The notes beneath the pieces were generated by a model. It was not told where the DNA came from and did no database searches. It saw only the letters and a program-made list of their open reading frames with translations. Position numbers and translations under genes: made by a program. From contig QXJR01000005.1 in the NCBI GenBank assembly GCA_020975725.1, forward strand, positions 186,001 to 250,000: DNA of 64,000 nucleotides. Reading direction: 5' to 3'. Shown in pieces: positions 11,417-22,162 of the stretch; the stretch's first letter is position 1, and each line of letters starts with the position of its first letter. This stretch comes from Picocystis sp. L7. Taxonomy: Eukaryota; Chlorophyta; Picocystophyceae; Picocystales; Picocystaceae.

Positions 11417-13213
11417 CTACTCTACTGCCATCAGGCGTCCATGCAATTGTACGCCTTGGAGTGCTTCCTCATGAGAAAGTGAGACTTTGTTTCCATCCTT
11501 GGGCATCATCGAGTGCCCACTTGACATGCTTTTCTGTAGGACACCTACTTTCCATCCACTACCATTGGAGTGAATCACGGCCAAGCGGCTGGCCAATGTG
11601 ATCGCGTCGTTTGCCGACGCCGGCACATCCTTCTTACTTAGCCGTGTTGTCCGTGCCCACAACCTCATGGGATGCGACAATGTCCATGAGTCACGCATGA
11701 GAGGTGACCTCTCTCCATACTGTCTCTTTTTGTAGCTAGCAATTCTACGTAGACGCTGCGGATCCTTGGGATGATTGATCTCTAAGATGGGTCCAGCAAT
11801 CCTCTCGTACTCGTCCAATTGTGCCTGACTGCGTCCAAGGTCTGCTTCTACCATTTCAACAGCATCACGTCCCTTGTCGCCTTCCCAGCGTACACAGTAG
11901 GGTGGGGGGACTGTCTTCTGGTCCCGTACCAAGAGTCTGCTCATTTTAAACTGCTCTTCCTCGTTTCCAATTTCCGACTCTTGTATGATTGGTGCATCAT
12001 ACGGTTCCAATTCAGACACGTTAAAGGTGTCTTTAGCAAACTGATGTCCTTCGGGTAAGTGCAGGCGCACGGTTCCCTTGCGTAGCACTTCGGCGACAAA
12101 GAGGGGTCTGGTAAACGGACATTGCATTTTAGGTAGCTTCCTCCCCTTCATGGTCTGGGCTCGAAGTCGTACCAAATCACCTGCTTCAAATTGCTGCGCC
12201 CGAGTGGTATCTCTGCTGCGATCCGCATATTCTTTCGATCGATGGTGTGATCGTGCGATCCTGGGCTTGACCACTTCCAATACTTCTTGAAACATGTGCG
12301 ATTCTACGCCCCATCGCTGCGGAGTCTGTCCATCGTTCCTCGGCTTCAAAGGGTCATTAGGATGGCATGCATGCGTCAACAAGAAGGGGGTAAACCCATG
12401 TGCCCTGTGCTTGTAGTTGTTGTATCCAAAGGCTACCAGGGGCAACTTCTTTGTCCATCCTCTTGGATCCTTGTATGCAACTGTCACCAGGCACTCCATG
12501 ACCGTACGATTCAATCGTTCGACCATGCCGTGACTCTCTGGATGCCATGCAATAGGAGTACGATGTTCGCATCCCAACACCTTCGCAAATTCTTGCCAAT
12601 GGTTCGAAGTGTACCTGGAACCCAAATCAGTATGGATTGCCGCGGGTGCTCCGAACTGCAAACACACGTGTCGGTAGAACAAATCTGCCACTTGCTCCGC
12701 ATTCATGCTCTTCGAGATGGGCATTAGGACAGCAAACTTGGTGAACATGTCCACACAGGTAAGAAAAGAGTCATACCCATCGTGCGACAGTGAAAAACCT
12801 TCCATCTCGTCCACCTGCCACTGAGCGTATGGGCGCCCGAGAATCTTGATTCGCTGCAAATCAGATCGTACGCGATGCGCGGGTCTTTTAGACATTAGGC
12901 AATCGGGACAACGGTTCTTCATCACATCTCCAAACGTGGATCTCCAGTAAAATATCTTTCGTACCAACTCCAACAACTTGTCACAAAGAGCATGCCTTCT
13001 GTATGCTCCCTTGTGCACATAATCCTGTACGAAAGGCACACGTGCCAGTGGTGCCAGGAGTCGTCCACTCCTATACGCCAGAGTATTTCCACGATATGAA
13101 GCGTCACTTGCTGCCCGTTCAGACAACCTGCTCACAAGCCAGCCATGAGTGCCTTCAGCTGGTTCATCCATGCGAAATACGTTGGGTCGCATGCCAAAAC
13201 CTACTCCGTGCAC
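11417..13213 (-). CDS. Integrase of element C with chromodomain-like C-terminus
   Basis: Open frame of 598 codons. Residues about 60-130 hold the zinc-binding N-terminal part (HKGAYRRH ... CPDCLMSK). The DDE core follows with QVDEMEGF, IHTDLGSRY and GMVERLNRTV as the three acidic positions. Then come the SH3-like part (GDLVRLRAQTMKGRK) and, near residue 400-450, PYCVRWEGDKGR followed by an acidic helix ending DEYERI, which looks like a chromodomain. The last 130 or so residues are unrecognised. Integrase inserts the cDNA into host DNA; chromodomains in Gypsy integrases are known to steer target choice. The frame looks whole although the element as a whole is broken. Frame start is nominal, as integrase is normally cut from a polyprotein. 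Confidence 0.85.
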   Translation of the reverse strand: MHGVGFGMRPNVFRMDEPAEGTHGWLVSRLSERAASDASYRGNTLAYRSGRLLAPLARVPFVQDYVHKGAYRRHALCDKLLELVRKIFYWRSTFGDVMKNRCPDCLMSKRPAHRVRSDLQRIKILGRPYAQWQVDEMEGFSLSHDGYDSFLTCVDMFTKFAVLMPISKSMNAEQVADLFYRHVCLQFGAPAAIHTDLGSRYTSNHWQEFAKVLGCEHRTPIAWHPESHGMVERLNRTVMECLVTVAYKDPRGWTKKLPLVAFGYNNYKHRAHGFTPFLLTHACHPNDPLKPRNDGQTPQRWGVESHMFQEVLEVVKPRIARSHHRSKEYADRSRDTTRAQQFEAGDLVRLRAQTMKGRKLPKMQCPFTRPLFVAEVLRKGTVRLHLPEGHQFAKDTFNVSELEPYDAPIIQESEIGNEEEQFKMSRLLVRDQKTVPPPYCVRWEGDKGRDAVEMVEADLGRSQAQLDEYERIAGPILEINHPKDPQRLRRIASYKKRQYGERSPLMRDSWTLSHPMRLWARTTRLSKKDVPASANDAITLASRLAVIHSNGSGWKVGVLQKSMSSGHSMMPKDGNKVSLSHEEALQGVQLHGRLMAVE

Positions 13214-13269
13214 GGTCTTGCAAGTTAGCTACCATACAAGAGCTTGGTGCCCCGGGTCTCCGTACGGCT

Positions 13270-14110
13270 GAGCAAATGTCTCCAAGCGGCTACGTAACAC
13301 AAACGTAGCCAAAGATATTGTGAAGGCATTACCTGTAACGCGATGGCGGTCTTCAGTTGTGCCCCAAGTGTCTCCTGCACTGAGGCCGAGTAACCGTTCG
13401 CGTTCCTAGATGGTCGTGGGGCGCGGCCCGTCCTTCGTGTGCACCCAATTGGATCGATCTCGATCGCTGTGGCTTGACTCAAATGCCATCAAGGTCGGGT
13501 CGGCATCTGCTAAGGCTACCGCACCTTTCTCCAAACAATCTTGCCAGTTTGGGGTCGGTCCGCCGATGTACTGGTCAAAAACTGAACAATTGGTCCATAT
13601 CAATCTTTTTATGGTCAGTGTGGTCTTCTGCATATGAACCACAGCCCTCACATGGAGCATCTTATCCACCTGTTTGCGGTCGTCTTTCACGGTTGCATGG
13701 AACACCACGCATTTGATCGCCAACGAGGTCACTTGCTTCTCTCCCATAGTTCTGCCATCTTAGAAAAACACTCACGTGCATCCTTCAGTCCACTCGCTCG
13801 GTTGGATGCCCTGGAGAAAGGTTGGCATGGCAGTCCTGCTATGACCTGATCCTAGTGCGTTGGTAATTCATCGAGGGACAGCACGTCCTCGATCCCCACC
13901 CTCAAACGAAAGAGGTCATCGGGGTCGGAAACAAACACGCCAGGCCTCTCCTTTTGTACACGACGGTATGTGCGTAACAGATACTGCCTTGCAGCCAAGT
14001 CTTTCTCAACTGTAGTGTACTCCACTCTCATTCCATCGAGTGTAAGAGCGGCTAGCGCTCTTCAAAGGGTTCCAGTGCCACCTGCACCGACCCCCAGAAC
14101 ATGGAAGACT
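13270..14110 (-). pseudogene. C5 DNA methyltransferase domain of element C
   Basis: Starts right after the RNase H box YRPGSNNTVADPMSR. Motif I reads VLGVGAGGTGTL (about 14062-14100). Then EYTTVEKDLAARQYLL (motif II-like, acidic residue) and, at about 13800-13850, motif IV VIAGLPCQPFSRASN followed by SGLKDAREC. The recognition region includes DPTLMAFESSHSDRDRS, parallel to TLMASVNSHSDR in F. Motif X reads HRVTGNAF at about 13330-13350. By the GLKDxR(E/Q)CF segment it groups with A rather than with B, F and G. Broken. Confidence 0.8.
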
Positions 14111-15553
14111 GTCCCAATGGCAATACGCGACATAGGGTCGGCAACGGTGTTGTTGCTGCCCGGGCGATATTCGATCACCAGGTGAGAAAAGTTGGCCAGC
14201 TCCTCTGTCCAATGCAGTTGTCGCGCGTTGAGCTTGTCGGTGGACTTGGAAATCAAGAACAATCCAGCCCGATGGTCCGTGTACAACGTAAGCGGGATGT
14301 CTTGAAGCCATGTTTTGTACTTCCTCAACAATGCAATTACGGCCAGCGCTTCCTTGTTTGTGGTTGTGTAATTATGCTACGCAGCGGTCAATTTCTTAGA
14401 GAAGAATGCGCAAGGTCGCCAATCGCCCTTATGCAACTGTTCAATGACTCCTCAGACGGCAAAGTCTGATGCATCCGTCATGACCCGGGTGCCTCGATCG
14501 TAACGAAACAGCACCACTGCCTGGCCTGGGACCTGTAACAATGGTTGACGTAGCGCTTCAAATGCTTTTGTGTGGATTTCGTTCCATTCGAACGAAACGT
14601 TCCCTGTGAGATCATACGATACTGCGGCCAGAAGCTGCTCGTTGGGAATGAAGTCACGGTAGAAACCAACCAAAGCCAAGTAGGCGCGAAGTTCAAACTT
14701 GTTTGATGGAATCGTAGCGGCACGTATGGCTTCCACCAACCGTTCTTGCGGCCGAACTTCTCCGGCAGCAACGTGGTAGCCCAAGAAGTCTATTTCCTGT
14801 TGTATCAAGTGGCATTTGGATGCTTTGAGCCGAAAGCAAGGGGAACGGCATAGCCCAAAGAATTGTGCGATGATGTCAAGATGCTCGCTAACAATACCGT
14901 TGGTGAACAGGATGACATCATCCAAATACACCACCATACGTCCATTGGCAATCATATTGGTAAACGCACAGTTGAAAATTCGATGGGGCATTCCGTACCC
15001 CCATGGGCATGCACACAAACTCGTATGCCCCAAACGGGGTAATCACCCTAGTATAGGGCCTGGAAGATTCTGCAACTCTAATCGCATAGAATCCATCTCG
15101 AAAGTCAAAGAAACCAGAGTGCTTTGCTTTAGCCAGTTGTATCAACAGGTCGTCGATGCGGGGCAAAGGGTGAATATCAGGTATGGTGACATCATTCAAC
15201 TTGCGAAAGTCGAAGACAACTCGATATTCACCCATCCGTTTCTTGGGAACCAATATCGCAGGGCTGCCCCAAGATCCTCGCGAAGGGCGCACGAATCCTG
15301 TCTCGACGTATTTGGTGATCAGTCGGCGCATTTCATCGGCTTGCTGGGGGGAAAGTCTGTAGGGGGATCCATGCACTGGTTTGGCACCGTCCTTGAGCTG
15401 TATGCTGAAGTTCACATCGCCTCGATTAGGAGGAGGAGCATCGGACATGAACGTGCGAAAAAGGTCTTTTGTCTCATCCAGAACTTTGGGTAGCAGCTGT
15501 TGTTCTTCTACACTTAGCGGCACAACGGCACGTAATTGGTCAGCAAGGGGCAA
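14110..15553 (-). pseudogene. Reverse transcriptase and RNase H of element C
   Basis: RT from about 15553: GAKPVHGSPYRLSPQQADEM, then GEYRVVFDFRKLNDVT, SGFFDFRDGFYAIRVAE, FVCMPMGVRNAPSNFQ and the catalytic box VVYLDDVILF (about 14910-14940). Connection: RAYLALVGFYRDFIPNEQL. RNase H: RVMTDASDFAV, LTLYTDHRAGLFLI, NARQLHWTEEL and YRPGSNNTVADPMSR. Gypsy type. Broken between the pieces. Confidence 0.85.
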
Positions 15554-15565
15554 AGGTGGTTGCGC

Positions 15566-16588
15566 CTAGCTGGGTTTCCCGGGTGGCGTTACAGGTAACA
15601 CGTCCTGTGGTTCGTTTGTGGTGTGCTGGTCAGCAGGATTTTGCCCCACTTGAATCTCACGTACGCACAACGGCAGTTCCTGTGGGGGTGGCAGTGCCAA
15701 ACCTTGCACAATCTCCTCGGGCCGCATGGGCACCGATCGCAGGTAGATGCGACACGACCTCCTCTCCTCTAGTTCCATAGCCAATGCATGAATAGGGGTT
15801 GACAGGGTGCCATGTTCAGCATGGAACAAAAGTTGCTCACCATCGATATTCAATCGTAGCGTACGCCGTGGTCCATCCAAAACACCATGGCATAGTATGT
15901 CCTAGCCTTTTAGTATGTGCACGTCTAGCATATCCGCCACAACCATGCTCATACACAACTCCTTGTGTTTGCTGTCTTCCGCATAGATGCTTTCCCTGCC
16001 AATATTGTAGGTACTCGTCCGACCTCCGTAAGCGGTACGCAAGATTCGTGATGCTGGGGTTACCTTAACAATAGGAAAGTTACATACCACCCACGCCTTG
16101 CTGAGCACCGTAACCAAGGCTGCTGAATCAGCACAACAAATCAAAGGTTGACGGGGCAATCCGCGAAACGGCGTCGCCATCTTCGTGATTTGAAACTGTG
16201 GTCCTCGCGACATGACAGGGTCATGTAGCAGTGTTGGACCAACATCGTGGACCGCGGCCGCATAGTCTGTTGATGCATAGAGAGGATCGCTCTCCCCTCG
16301 ATCGATAGCCTCGGTCGTATGGGGGTCATCGTCAGGTGGGTGCTCGCTTGCATCACGGGGATCCACTTGCACGTGTTGCACGGCGTGCTTTGCTTGTGGA
16401 CATTCACGAGCGACATGATCGCTTGACAAGCATAGCGCTTTTCCATTGCTGTCCCTTGTAAAGGACAGCCCCAATTTGTTGGCTTCTTTCCACTGCTTTG
16501 CTGTCAATACCTTATGTAGGTACGCATCGCGAAAGGCCTTCTGCGCTTTGATTTCATCGGATGACGGGCTACGCAAGATGCGCTGCAC
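15566..16588 (-). pseudogene. Zinc knuckle and protease region of element C
   Basis: The 228-codon stretch at 15902-16588 carries a zinc-knuckle-like SSDHVARECPQ near its start, then sequence with ADSAALVTVLSKAWVV in the place where the protease active site is expected. It ends DMLDVHILKG, matching the ILG box of retropepsins. The 15566-15880 stretch continues (RRTLRLNIDGEQLLFHAEHG). Function by position; broken. Confidence 0.6.
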
Positions 16589-18540
16589 TGAAGCATCAGC
16601 AGGTTCCTACACTGCTCGTACTGCGGTGCGCTGAGGGGCATGACTGAACCGTCCTTGTCAACCACGCCATAAAGCCTGTGCACGCCCGAGATTTCTGTTC
16701 CAGGAACGGTGCTTGACAATCAACTCCACCAGTGGTAGCTGAACTGCAGACCGAGTAAACTCTTGTGACCACTCCATCTGCTCCTCTACGTAGACATACA
16801 ATTCACGTCGGATTGATGCGCGTAGTCCTCGTAGGAAACATCGAGGGTAGTCTGATTCGGAAGGTGTTTCACCCAAGAGCAATACTGCGGTACGGCCCTC
16901 ATCCTTGACTCTGCTCTAGAGCATCATGGGGGACTCTTCATCTCCCTGTTCGACGTGCGTCCACATACTTGATATGTTGGCCTGCACCGATGGTCCAAAA
17001 GCCCACTTGGCGATGGCCTGGTACAAAGCCTGTGTGCTTTCATTTTTCTGGATCCTCAGTGCTTTCGCAACCGAGTTCGCTTTGCAATAAAGCAAAATAT
17101 ATAGAACACGATCAAGTACATTAAACGGGTAACGAGCAGCGTCTTGCTCCACGCGATCGATGTCGCGTACAGACTCAACATCCTAGGTAGTGGTTGCACT
17201 ACCTTGATTCACACCTGTAAGCAACATGTCACCTGGTGGTGACCCAAGTCTTGGCCTGAGCGCTAAGTGGCCATCCTTGAAAGGGGCATCTGGCTGAGAA
17301 TCCAGCGATGGTTTGCTAAAGCGCCAACGCTTGCCCAACAACCGATCTTCATCCATGTTGGTTTGCTGGGTCCGGTAGGGCCACGATCCTACGATGCACG
17401 CAGCGGCCCGTCTTTCGATGACGGCGGCCCCTTTCCATTCGAAACTTCCTTGTAGCGTTTTCGCAGCCTATTCGCAGCTTCCCTCAGCATCCATTCTTTA
17501 TGAAGGATAGGTGGGCAAAGGAGAGGTTTATGGACACGGGAAGCATCCTCAGGCCGCAATTGCAGGAACAACCTGTATGTTGCCTTCAGCTCGACCATTG
17601 CATGCTCATCGACATTGGCCAGGGGCCGGGCCAGGAAAGCTCTTCCTCTGCATCCAACTGCCCAAATGCTTCTTCAAATTCCAATCTCTCGCAGGTCCTG
17701 CGGAAGCACATCTTGTGCAACTCCTCCATGTGTAGGATGTTGGCCTGGGCAGGCACATCCAGCGTTGCGATCATTCTGCGCAGGCCTGCCTTGTGCTGCA
17801 GCTTGGTCATGCGTATGCGGCGTTTGCTTGCTTCCACTTCGTAGGCTTGCTGATACAGTGCGGGTATCATCTCCTCATGGTGGGCATGCTGCTCATGTAC
17901 GGCGGAGAAAGGCATGTTGGAAGCCGGGTACATTCCCTCGTTGACGCTAGTATTTGCACGTTAGGTCCCTCCAAGCTCCGGCAAAGCTTGCCGATCAAGT
18001 TGAAGGGCACGAGTCAGCTCCTGCTGCATGTTGACCATGCTGCTCATCATGAGCTGCTGCGGTGCATTGATTTCGATCAGCATACGCCCATCATCCCTCC
18101 AGTGTGAGTCCTCTTGCCATCTGCGTGGCACAAGATCTTCATCCAAATCTTCAGCGGTGCGTCCCACATGCTCCCTGTCAAGCACGCCATGCTCCTGGTC
18201 TTGTGGATTAGGCATCGTGTACTGTTCTTCTGGAGCGGGTGCTCCCACGTTCCTCGTGGTGATCCAATTTGTGGATATTCGGACTCCACTTGTTTGGGGA
18301 GTGCTTCGTCCTCTTCCACGGGCTCCTGCTCCACGTGCCCTGGTGCTCCTCGACGCAGTCTTGGCGCTTTGTCCTAAGAAGCTCTTCCTTGGCATCCCTT
18401 GGGTGCCATTCCGCGACCCCTCGGCTTCCTTCGAAGTCTCGTCCCTCTCAAACGTTGTGAAAAATCCCCTGTAACGGCCTCTGAGTCGATTCCTCGCGGG
18501 ACTAGACTCGGTCCCTCCCCAAACTCGGGAGGGACTCACC
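16400..18540 (-). pseudogene. gag region of element C
   Basis: Five gag-like pieces on the minus strand between the leader and the zinc knuckle. The first (17961-18539) is basic, with ARGAGARGRGRSTPQ. The next (17586-17933) is helix-rich. The one at 16658-16882 (SDYPRCFLRGLRASIRREL) resembles a gag core. No enzymatic domain. Broken in several places. Confidence 0.55.
18511..18535 (-). other. Perfect 9-bp hairpin in the leader of element C
   Basis: GTCCCTCCC (18511-18519) pairs with GGGAGGGAC (18527-18535) across a 7-nt loop. It lies at the start of gag on the minus strand, a place where LTR element RNAs often carry dimerisation or packaging structures. That role is inference. Confidence 0.5.
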
Positions 18541-18652
18541 CTCTCAGTCCCGGACAGAGAGACTCACTCCAACGAGGTGTCCGTGAGTCTCGGAGTGAGT
18601 GGGTTTTGCTCGGTCGTCCACGGGGTTCGACCAACAAGCCTTTTGTATTTCT

Positions 18653-19306
18653 TGTTGGCGATAGGTCGCCGGTGGCAGTCCAATTGGTTCGGTCAATGTA
18701 AGCGTCGATTACGTGCGCCCACACAAGCCTTGCTCGTTTTCCTTCTTGCCAAATAGGTTCGCTGTTTCTCTTTTATGTCACCTCCTAGCCTCGTATGCCG
18801 GTGACAACTCAAATGTTCTCGCACTCGGCGTAAAACACGCTAAGACGCCTCCTTGTCAATCTCAATTCTTCTTCTTCAATTATAAATGCTAAGGCTCATG
18901 CCGTATATGGTGCTCTCCACACCATAGGGGAGTGGGAAACCAGCCCCATCAAGTCCACGAGGGACCTACCTCGTGATGTGCACATGGGTTGCACCCCTAG
19001 GCAAGATTCCATCACGTAATGGTGCCTAGAGGGTCTTGCCCTCGCCTTATCTGTCACATCTCGTGAGCAGTTCGTCCACTAGACACGTGTAACGCTTCCT
19101 TGAGGGCCTCGCCCTTGGGGGACCCATCCATGTGCCCTAGGGAGCTCTTCTCCACGCCCCACACTAGTGGGGGCGTCATCGGGGGCCCATTCTTGCTCAA
19201 GGGGCGCTACATTCGGGAGGAGGGTTACCCTTGAGAGTCTTGCCTTAGACTCTACAAGGTCCATTCCTTGCGTTCTGAGTGAGGAATCTCCACTTACACT
19301 CCTACA
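18653..19306 (-). repeat. 5' LTR of element C
   Basis: Starts TGTTGG and ends CCTACA on the plus strand. Aligns along its length with 10570-11227, with scattered substitutions and a few small gaps, suggesting an old insertion. Confidence 0.85.
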
Positions 19307-19770
19307 TTGTCCGTCTTCATTTGTCAAAGCATCTTCATAGTATTCTGTTTCTAGAAAGTCAAACACACCTGGGGGTAGTCTGAACGGTTGTGGTACCCTC
19401 CTAAAGATATTACGCTCGCTCAAGGGTGTGTGATTCACGTGGAGATCCACACGCTCCAAGTGCCCTTATAGTGCGACTTGGTTCTTCTTCTGCGCACAAG
19501 TTTCAAAATGTTCACAAAGAATCTTTTCATCTACACAAGGGGAAACTCACACCCCCCAACTTTACTCCTTTGCTTGGACTCCACACCGGGAGACCACTTC
19601 TTCCTCTAACACTCTTCTGTCAAGGCATTGGCTATCCTCATGCCCGTGTCGTCCAACATTGGCGCTTGTGTACGATGTATCCAACAAACACACTTGGTGG
19701 GAACGATCCTTTAGCGACGCGCGGTTTGTCTATTCGTAGCCTCGCTACGAATAGATAATGTATTCTTTTC
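19307..19770. other. Flank of C with an unrecognised minus-strand coding-like piece
   Basis: On the minus strand about 50 residues just outside the C LTR (about 19307-19459) read like protein (SERNIFRRVPQPFRLPPGVF, then FLETEYYEDAL) and stop at the LTR border. They may be the remains of a gene or older element hit by C. I do not recognise the family. The rest of the stretch shows nothing I can name. Confidence 0.3.
19730..19754. repeat. Perfect 11-bp inverted repeat
   Basis: CTATTCGTAGC (19730-19740) and GCTACGAATAG (19744-19754) are perfect inverted copies around a 3-nt CTC centre. No T-run follows on either side. It could be a MITE tip, a recombination site or a cruciform. Confidence 0.6.
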
Positions 19771-19779
19771 TTCGAACTA

Positions 19780-19960
19780 CTCTGGTCGGCCAAAGTCGAG
19801 AATGAACTCCCCAATAGGACCCAAATCCAAGTTGGCCCCCGAAACGGAAATCCTCCACGGCCAACCACGGGTCAACGGTCGGAAAATCAGGTAAAGCAGC
19901 TAAGGAAAATTTTCACGGCGAAACGAAATTCCTCCACTCAAGGAGGAAATCAGTTGCGGC
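19780..19960. repeat. Degenerate direct repeat, left copy
   Basis: Shares with 22975-23095 the ordered blocks TCAACGGTC, a GTAA.GC box, a GGAA...TTTTC run and CGG.GAAACG.AAT.CCTC. The two copies lie on either side of the GT8 remnant, in the same orientation. By eye they are about 65-70% alike, so old. Confidence 0.45.
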
Positions 19961-19984
19961 TCTCATAATTACTCTCCTATAGGG

Positions 19985-21220
19985 GTGCTCTTCCATGAAC
20001 AGTTGTTATCGTTGCAAGTAAGCCTCTATTGTGCAGCCCTTGCGACATCTACTCCGAAAAGCAAGTCACTCGAACACGTTGACACTCGACTCGTAAACTA
20101 CAACAAAAATGCAAGATCATGTGGCAAGAGCATCAGGTTGGTACACGAAAGGGCTCGGTTTGATCTTTTTCTTGTTGTTTTATTGTCTTGAGTGCACTGG
20201 ACCCAAGAGAGATGGTTTACTCCAACATCGATTCGAACACTTGAGTCGTTACATCAACGGGGCTAGCCATGTAACACTCCCCTACAACTTGAGAGGGTTT
20301 GCCGATTCCCTGACTAGCATACTCTGCAACCTTTCTCGTGGTCAACAAAGTGCGTAGCAATTCTACTTCATCCGGCAGCTCTTGGCAAAGAAAGCGTCAT
20401 GTAACTAGTCGGTGTGGGGATGTGGTTTGAATGAAACTCAATCGTGAGGGGCGCACGATGTTTCTTGAAGACAACTTGTTTTGGATTGAAGCCGTTGCCT
20501 AACAAATACCAGCAGCCGAAATTCCACGGGTTCAATTCAAGCACGAATTGGAAGAGTGTAGTGATTTCTTCGGAAAAAGTGCAAAACTACCTTGCAGTTC
20601 TTTGCTTGTAATGAACTAGTCGATAGTCTTGCTGAGCACTCCATGGGATGTGATCCTTGAGGATGGACCACCTAGCTCCGAGAAAATATCAAGCTCCCCT
20701 TGAAGAATGGAAGCAATCTGCGCAACCTTTTGGCTATCATGATCGAGTGTACACGGAGAAGTTCGTGTGGATGTTCTTATTCATGATGTTGATCGTGCGT
20801 GGGAAGACCAATGGTCCATAGCAATGTTTGGCCAAGACTATAGGTCAGTCGATTCTTTTTAGGAACTACGGCATTACCGTATTAGTCAAAGTGTTGAGCT
20901 GTCTGGTCTCCCCAGGGTGTACCAAGCAAGAGTAGTCCAAAAGCAAGTGCAAACTTTCAACATGTAAAAACCAAGCAAAAATTTGCGTTTGTGTCCTACT
21001 ACTATGGGGGCGGATAGGAAAGGAACATTGGCAGGGTACTGTTGGCGATCAGAATCTCCGGTCATTTTTATGCAGTTTCAGGGAATATGTCGCAAGAGGA
21101 TGTCCACTTGTGATTTTTGTGGAGCCTACAGTTTCAAAGACTACTATCCAAACAATCAAGTAGTGTGGTGCATCATTGAGGCTTACAAGGAAATTGCCGC
21201 ATGTTGATCCTCAACCCCGG
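19985..21220. other. No recognised gene
   Basis: About 1.2 kb with only short open frames. A 74-codon frame at 20983-21207 contains two nearby cysteines (STCDFCGAYSFKDYYP) and may be an upstream piece of the GT8 gene, but I see no family motif. The rest is unassigned. Confidence 0.3.
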
Positions 21221-21224
21221 AGGT

Positions 21225-22027
21225 CTTCCGTTGTTGCACATTTCACAAAACTTGCTTCATGGTCTCTTGTTGAATACGGTTAGGTTTTTTTCATGGCCTT
21301 GGATGCATGGATAGTGAAAAAAATTACGAAAGTATTTTAGCTACCACTGAATGGGTATGTCGCAGCTGCAAAGTGGTTGTTTGGGTTCGAGTAAAAGTGA
21401 GGTGTAATGGTCATAAAGCCACATGAATGTGTGTATGGTAAACTTATGGACCGCCGTCTTCTAGGAAAATGGGATTTTTCGCGCCCACAATTAAATGGAG
21501 ATCAAGGGTTCTTGCCACAGGTACTTCGGTTTAGTGAGCTTCCTCAAGCACTCAATGGGGAGCATCCTGGGAAGCACAAGGCTACCCTTGAAGAAAGTGA
21601 AATGGCGCACAACTACTTGGAATAGAAGACGAAATTCCCACGATGGCCCAAGAGTTACTCAAAGCCCGTGGAGTACTCTCACTTGGCCACTAGAGCAAAA
21701 CGTTCCTTTTGTTTGCTTGGGTGAAGATCGTAAGAGAAATGTAGGAGCCCTGTGCTCGAAAGTCAAATGTGAGTTAAGGAAAGCACGAGGTTCATGGAAT
21801 GTGTATGTTGAGTGGTTACAAACACGAACTTTGGTGCTTGCGTCAATTTCGTGGGGTCTCTAGATGATGCAGGCAAACTTTGGCTGGATCACAGAAGGCA
21901 AACAGAAATTGTAGAGGAAAAAGTATCGTCCCACCCAGACCTGGTCGGTGACCCATATAACGTGGAGGCGTACAAAACGCGTTACTTTGCAGAATTTGCA
22001 ACCTCTCATACACGGTTGAGTGCGTAA
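21225..22027 (+). pseudogene. Decayed GT8 glycosyltransferase gene (glycogenin/GUX-like)
   Basis: Three family blocks occur in the right order and spacing. HFTKLASWSLVEY (21239-21277) matches the (F/Y)(T/S)KLxxWxLxEY block before the metal-binding DxD in glycogenin-like enzymes. A garbled FNSGVMV block ends in the clear GVMVIKPHECVYGKLMDRR (21401-21463), the FNSGVMVxxPS segment. NGDQGFLP (21494-21517) matches the NGGDQGxLN box. A 71-codon tail (21812-22027, PDLVGDPYNVEAYKTRYFAE) is followed by AATAAAA, a possible poly(A) signal. GT8 enzymes of this kind move sugars from nucleotide sugars (glycogen/starch priming, or xylan glucuronidation in plants). The blocks lie in different frames with stops between them, and the DxD block is garbled, so this is a dead host gene. 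Which substrate group it belonged to cannot be told. Confidence 0.7.
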
Positions 22028-22162
22028 TAAAACTTCGTTGCTTCAAAAACGGCGAACGGAGAACAATCGACGTACTGTGTTCGGAGCTACAAGCCCGACC
22101 AAGGCTTCCTTACCCGGTGAAGCGGTATCTACCTTTAAATGGGCAAGGCTGTTGAGGGGGTG

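Larger units (their letters stand above)
10570..19306 (-). mobile_element. Gypsy element C, DNMT-bearing, both LTRs present
   Basis: Minus-strand Ty3/Gypsy element of about 8.7 kb with a pair of LTRs (10570-11227 and 18653-19306). Order on the minus strand: gag (about 16400-18540), protease (about 15570-16400), RT (about 14452-15553), RNase H (about 14110-14450), DNMT (about 13270-14110), integrase with a long C-terminal extension (11417-13213). A purine-rich tract lies beside the 3' LTR. No matching 5-bp target duplication is visible (GAACG left, TTGTC right), so one end may have been rearranged. LTRs are roughly 80-85% alike by eye, so this is an old insertion. Broken, with several interruptions mostly in gag, the DNMT domain and between ORFs. 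Confidence 0.9.

Noticed and set aside
20983-21207. 74-codon frame with CDFC as a zinc finger
   Set aside because: A single cysteine pair with no second pair or histidines in range; more likely a piece of decayed host coding sequence.
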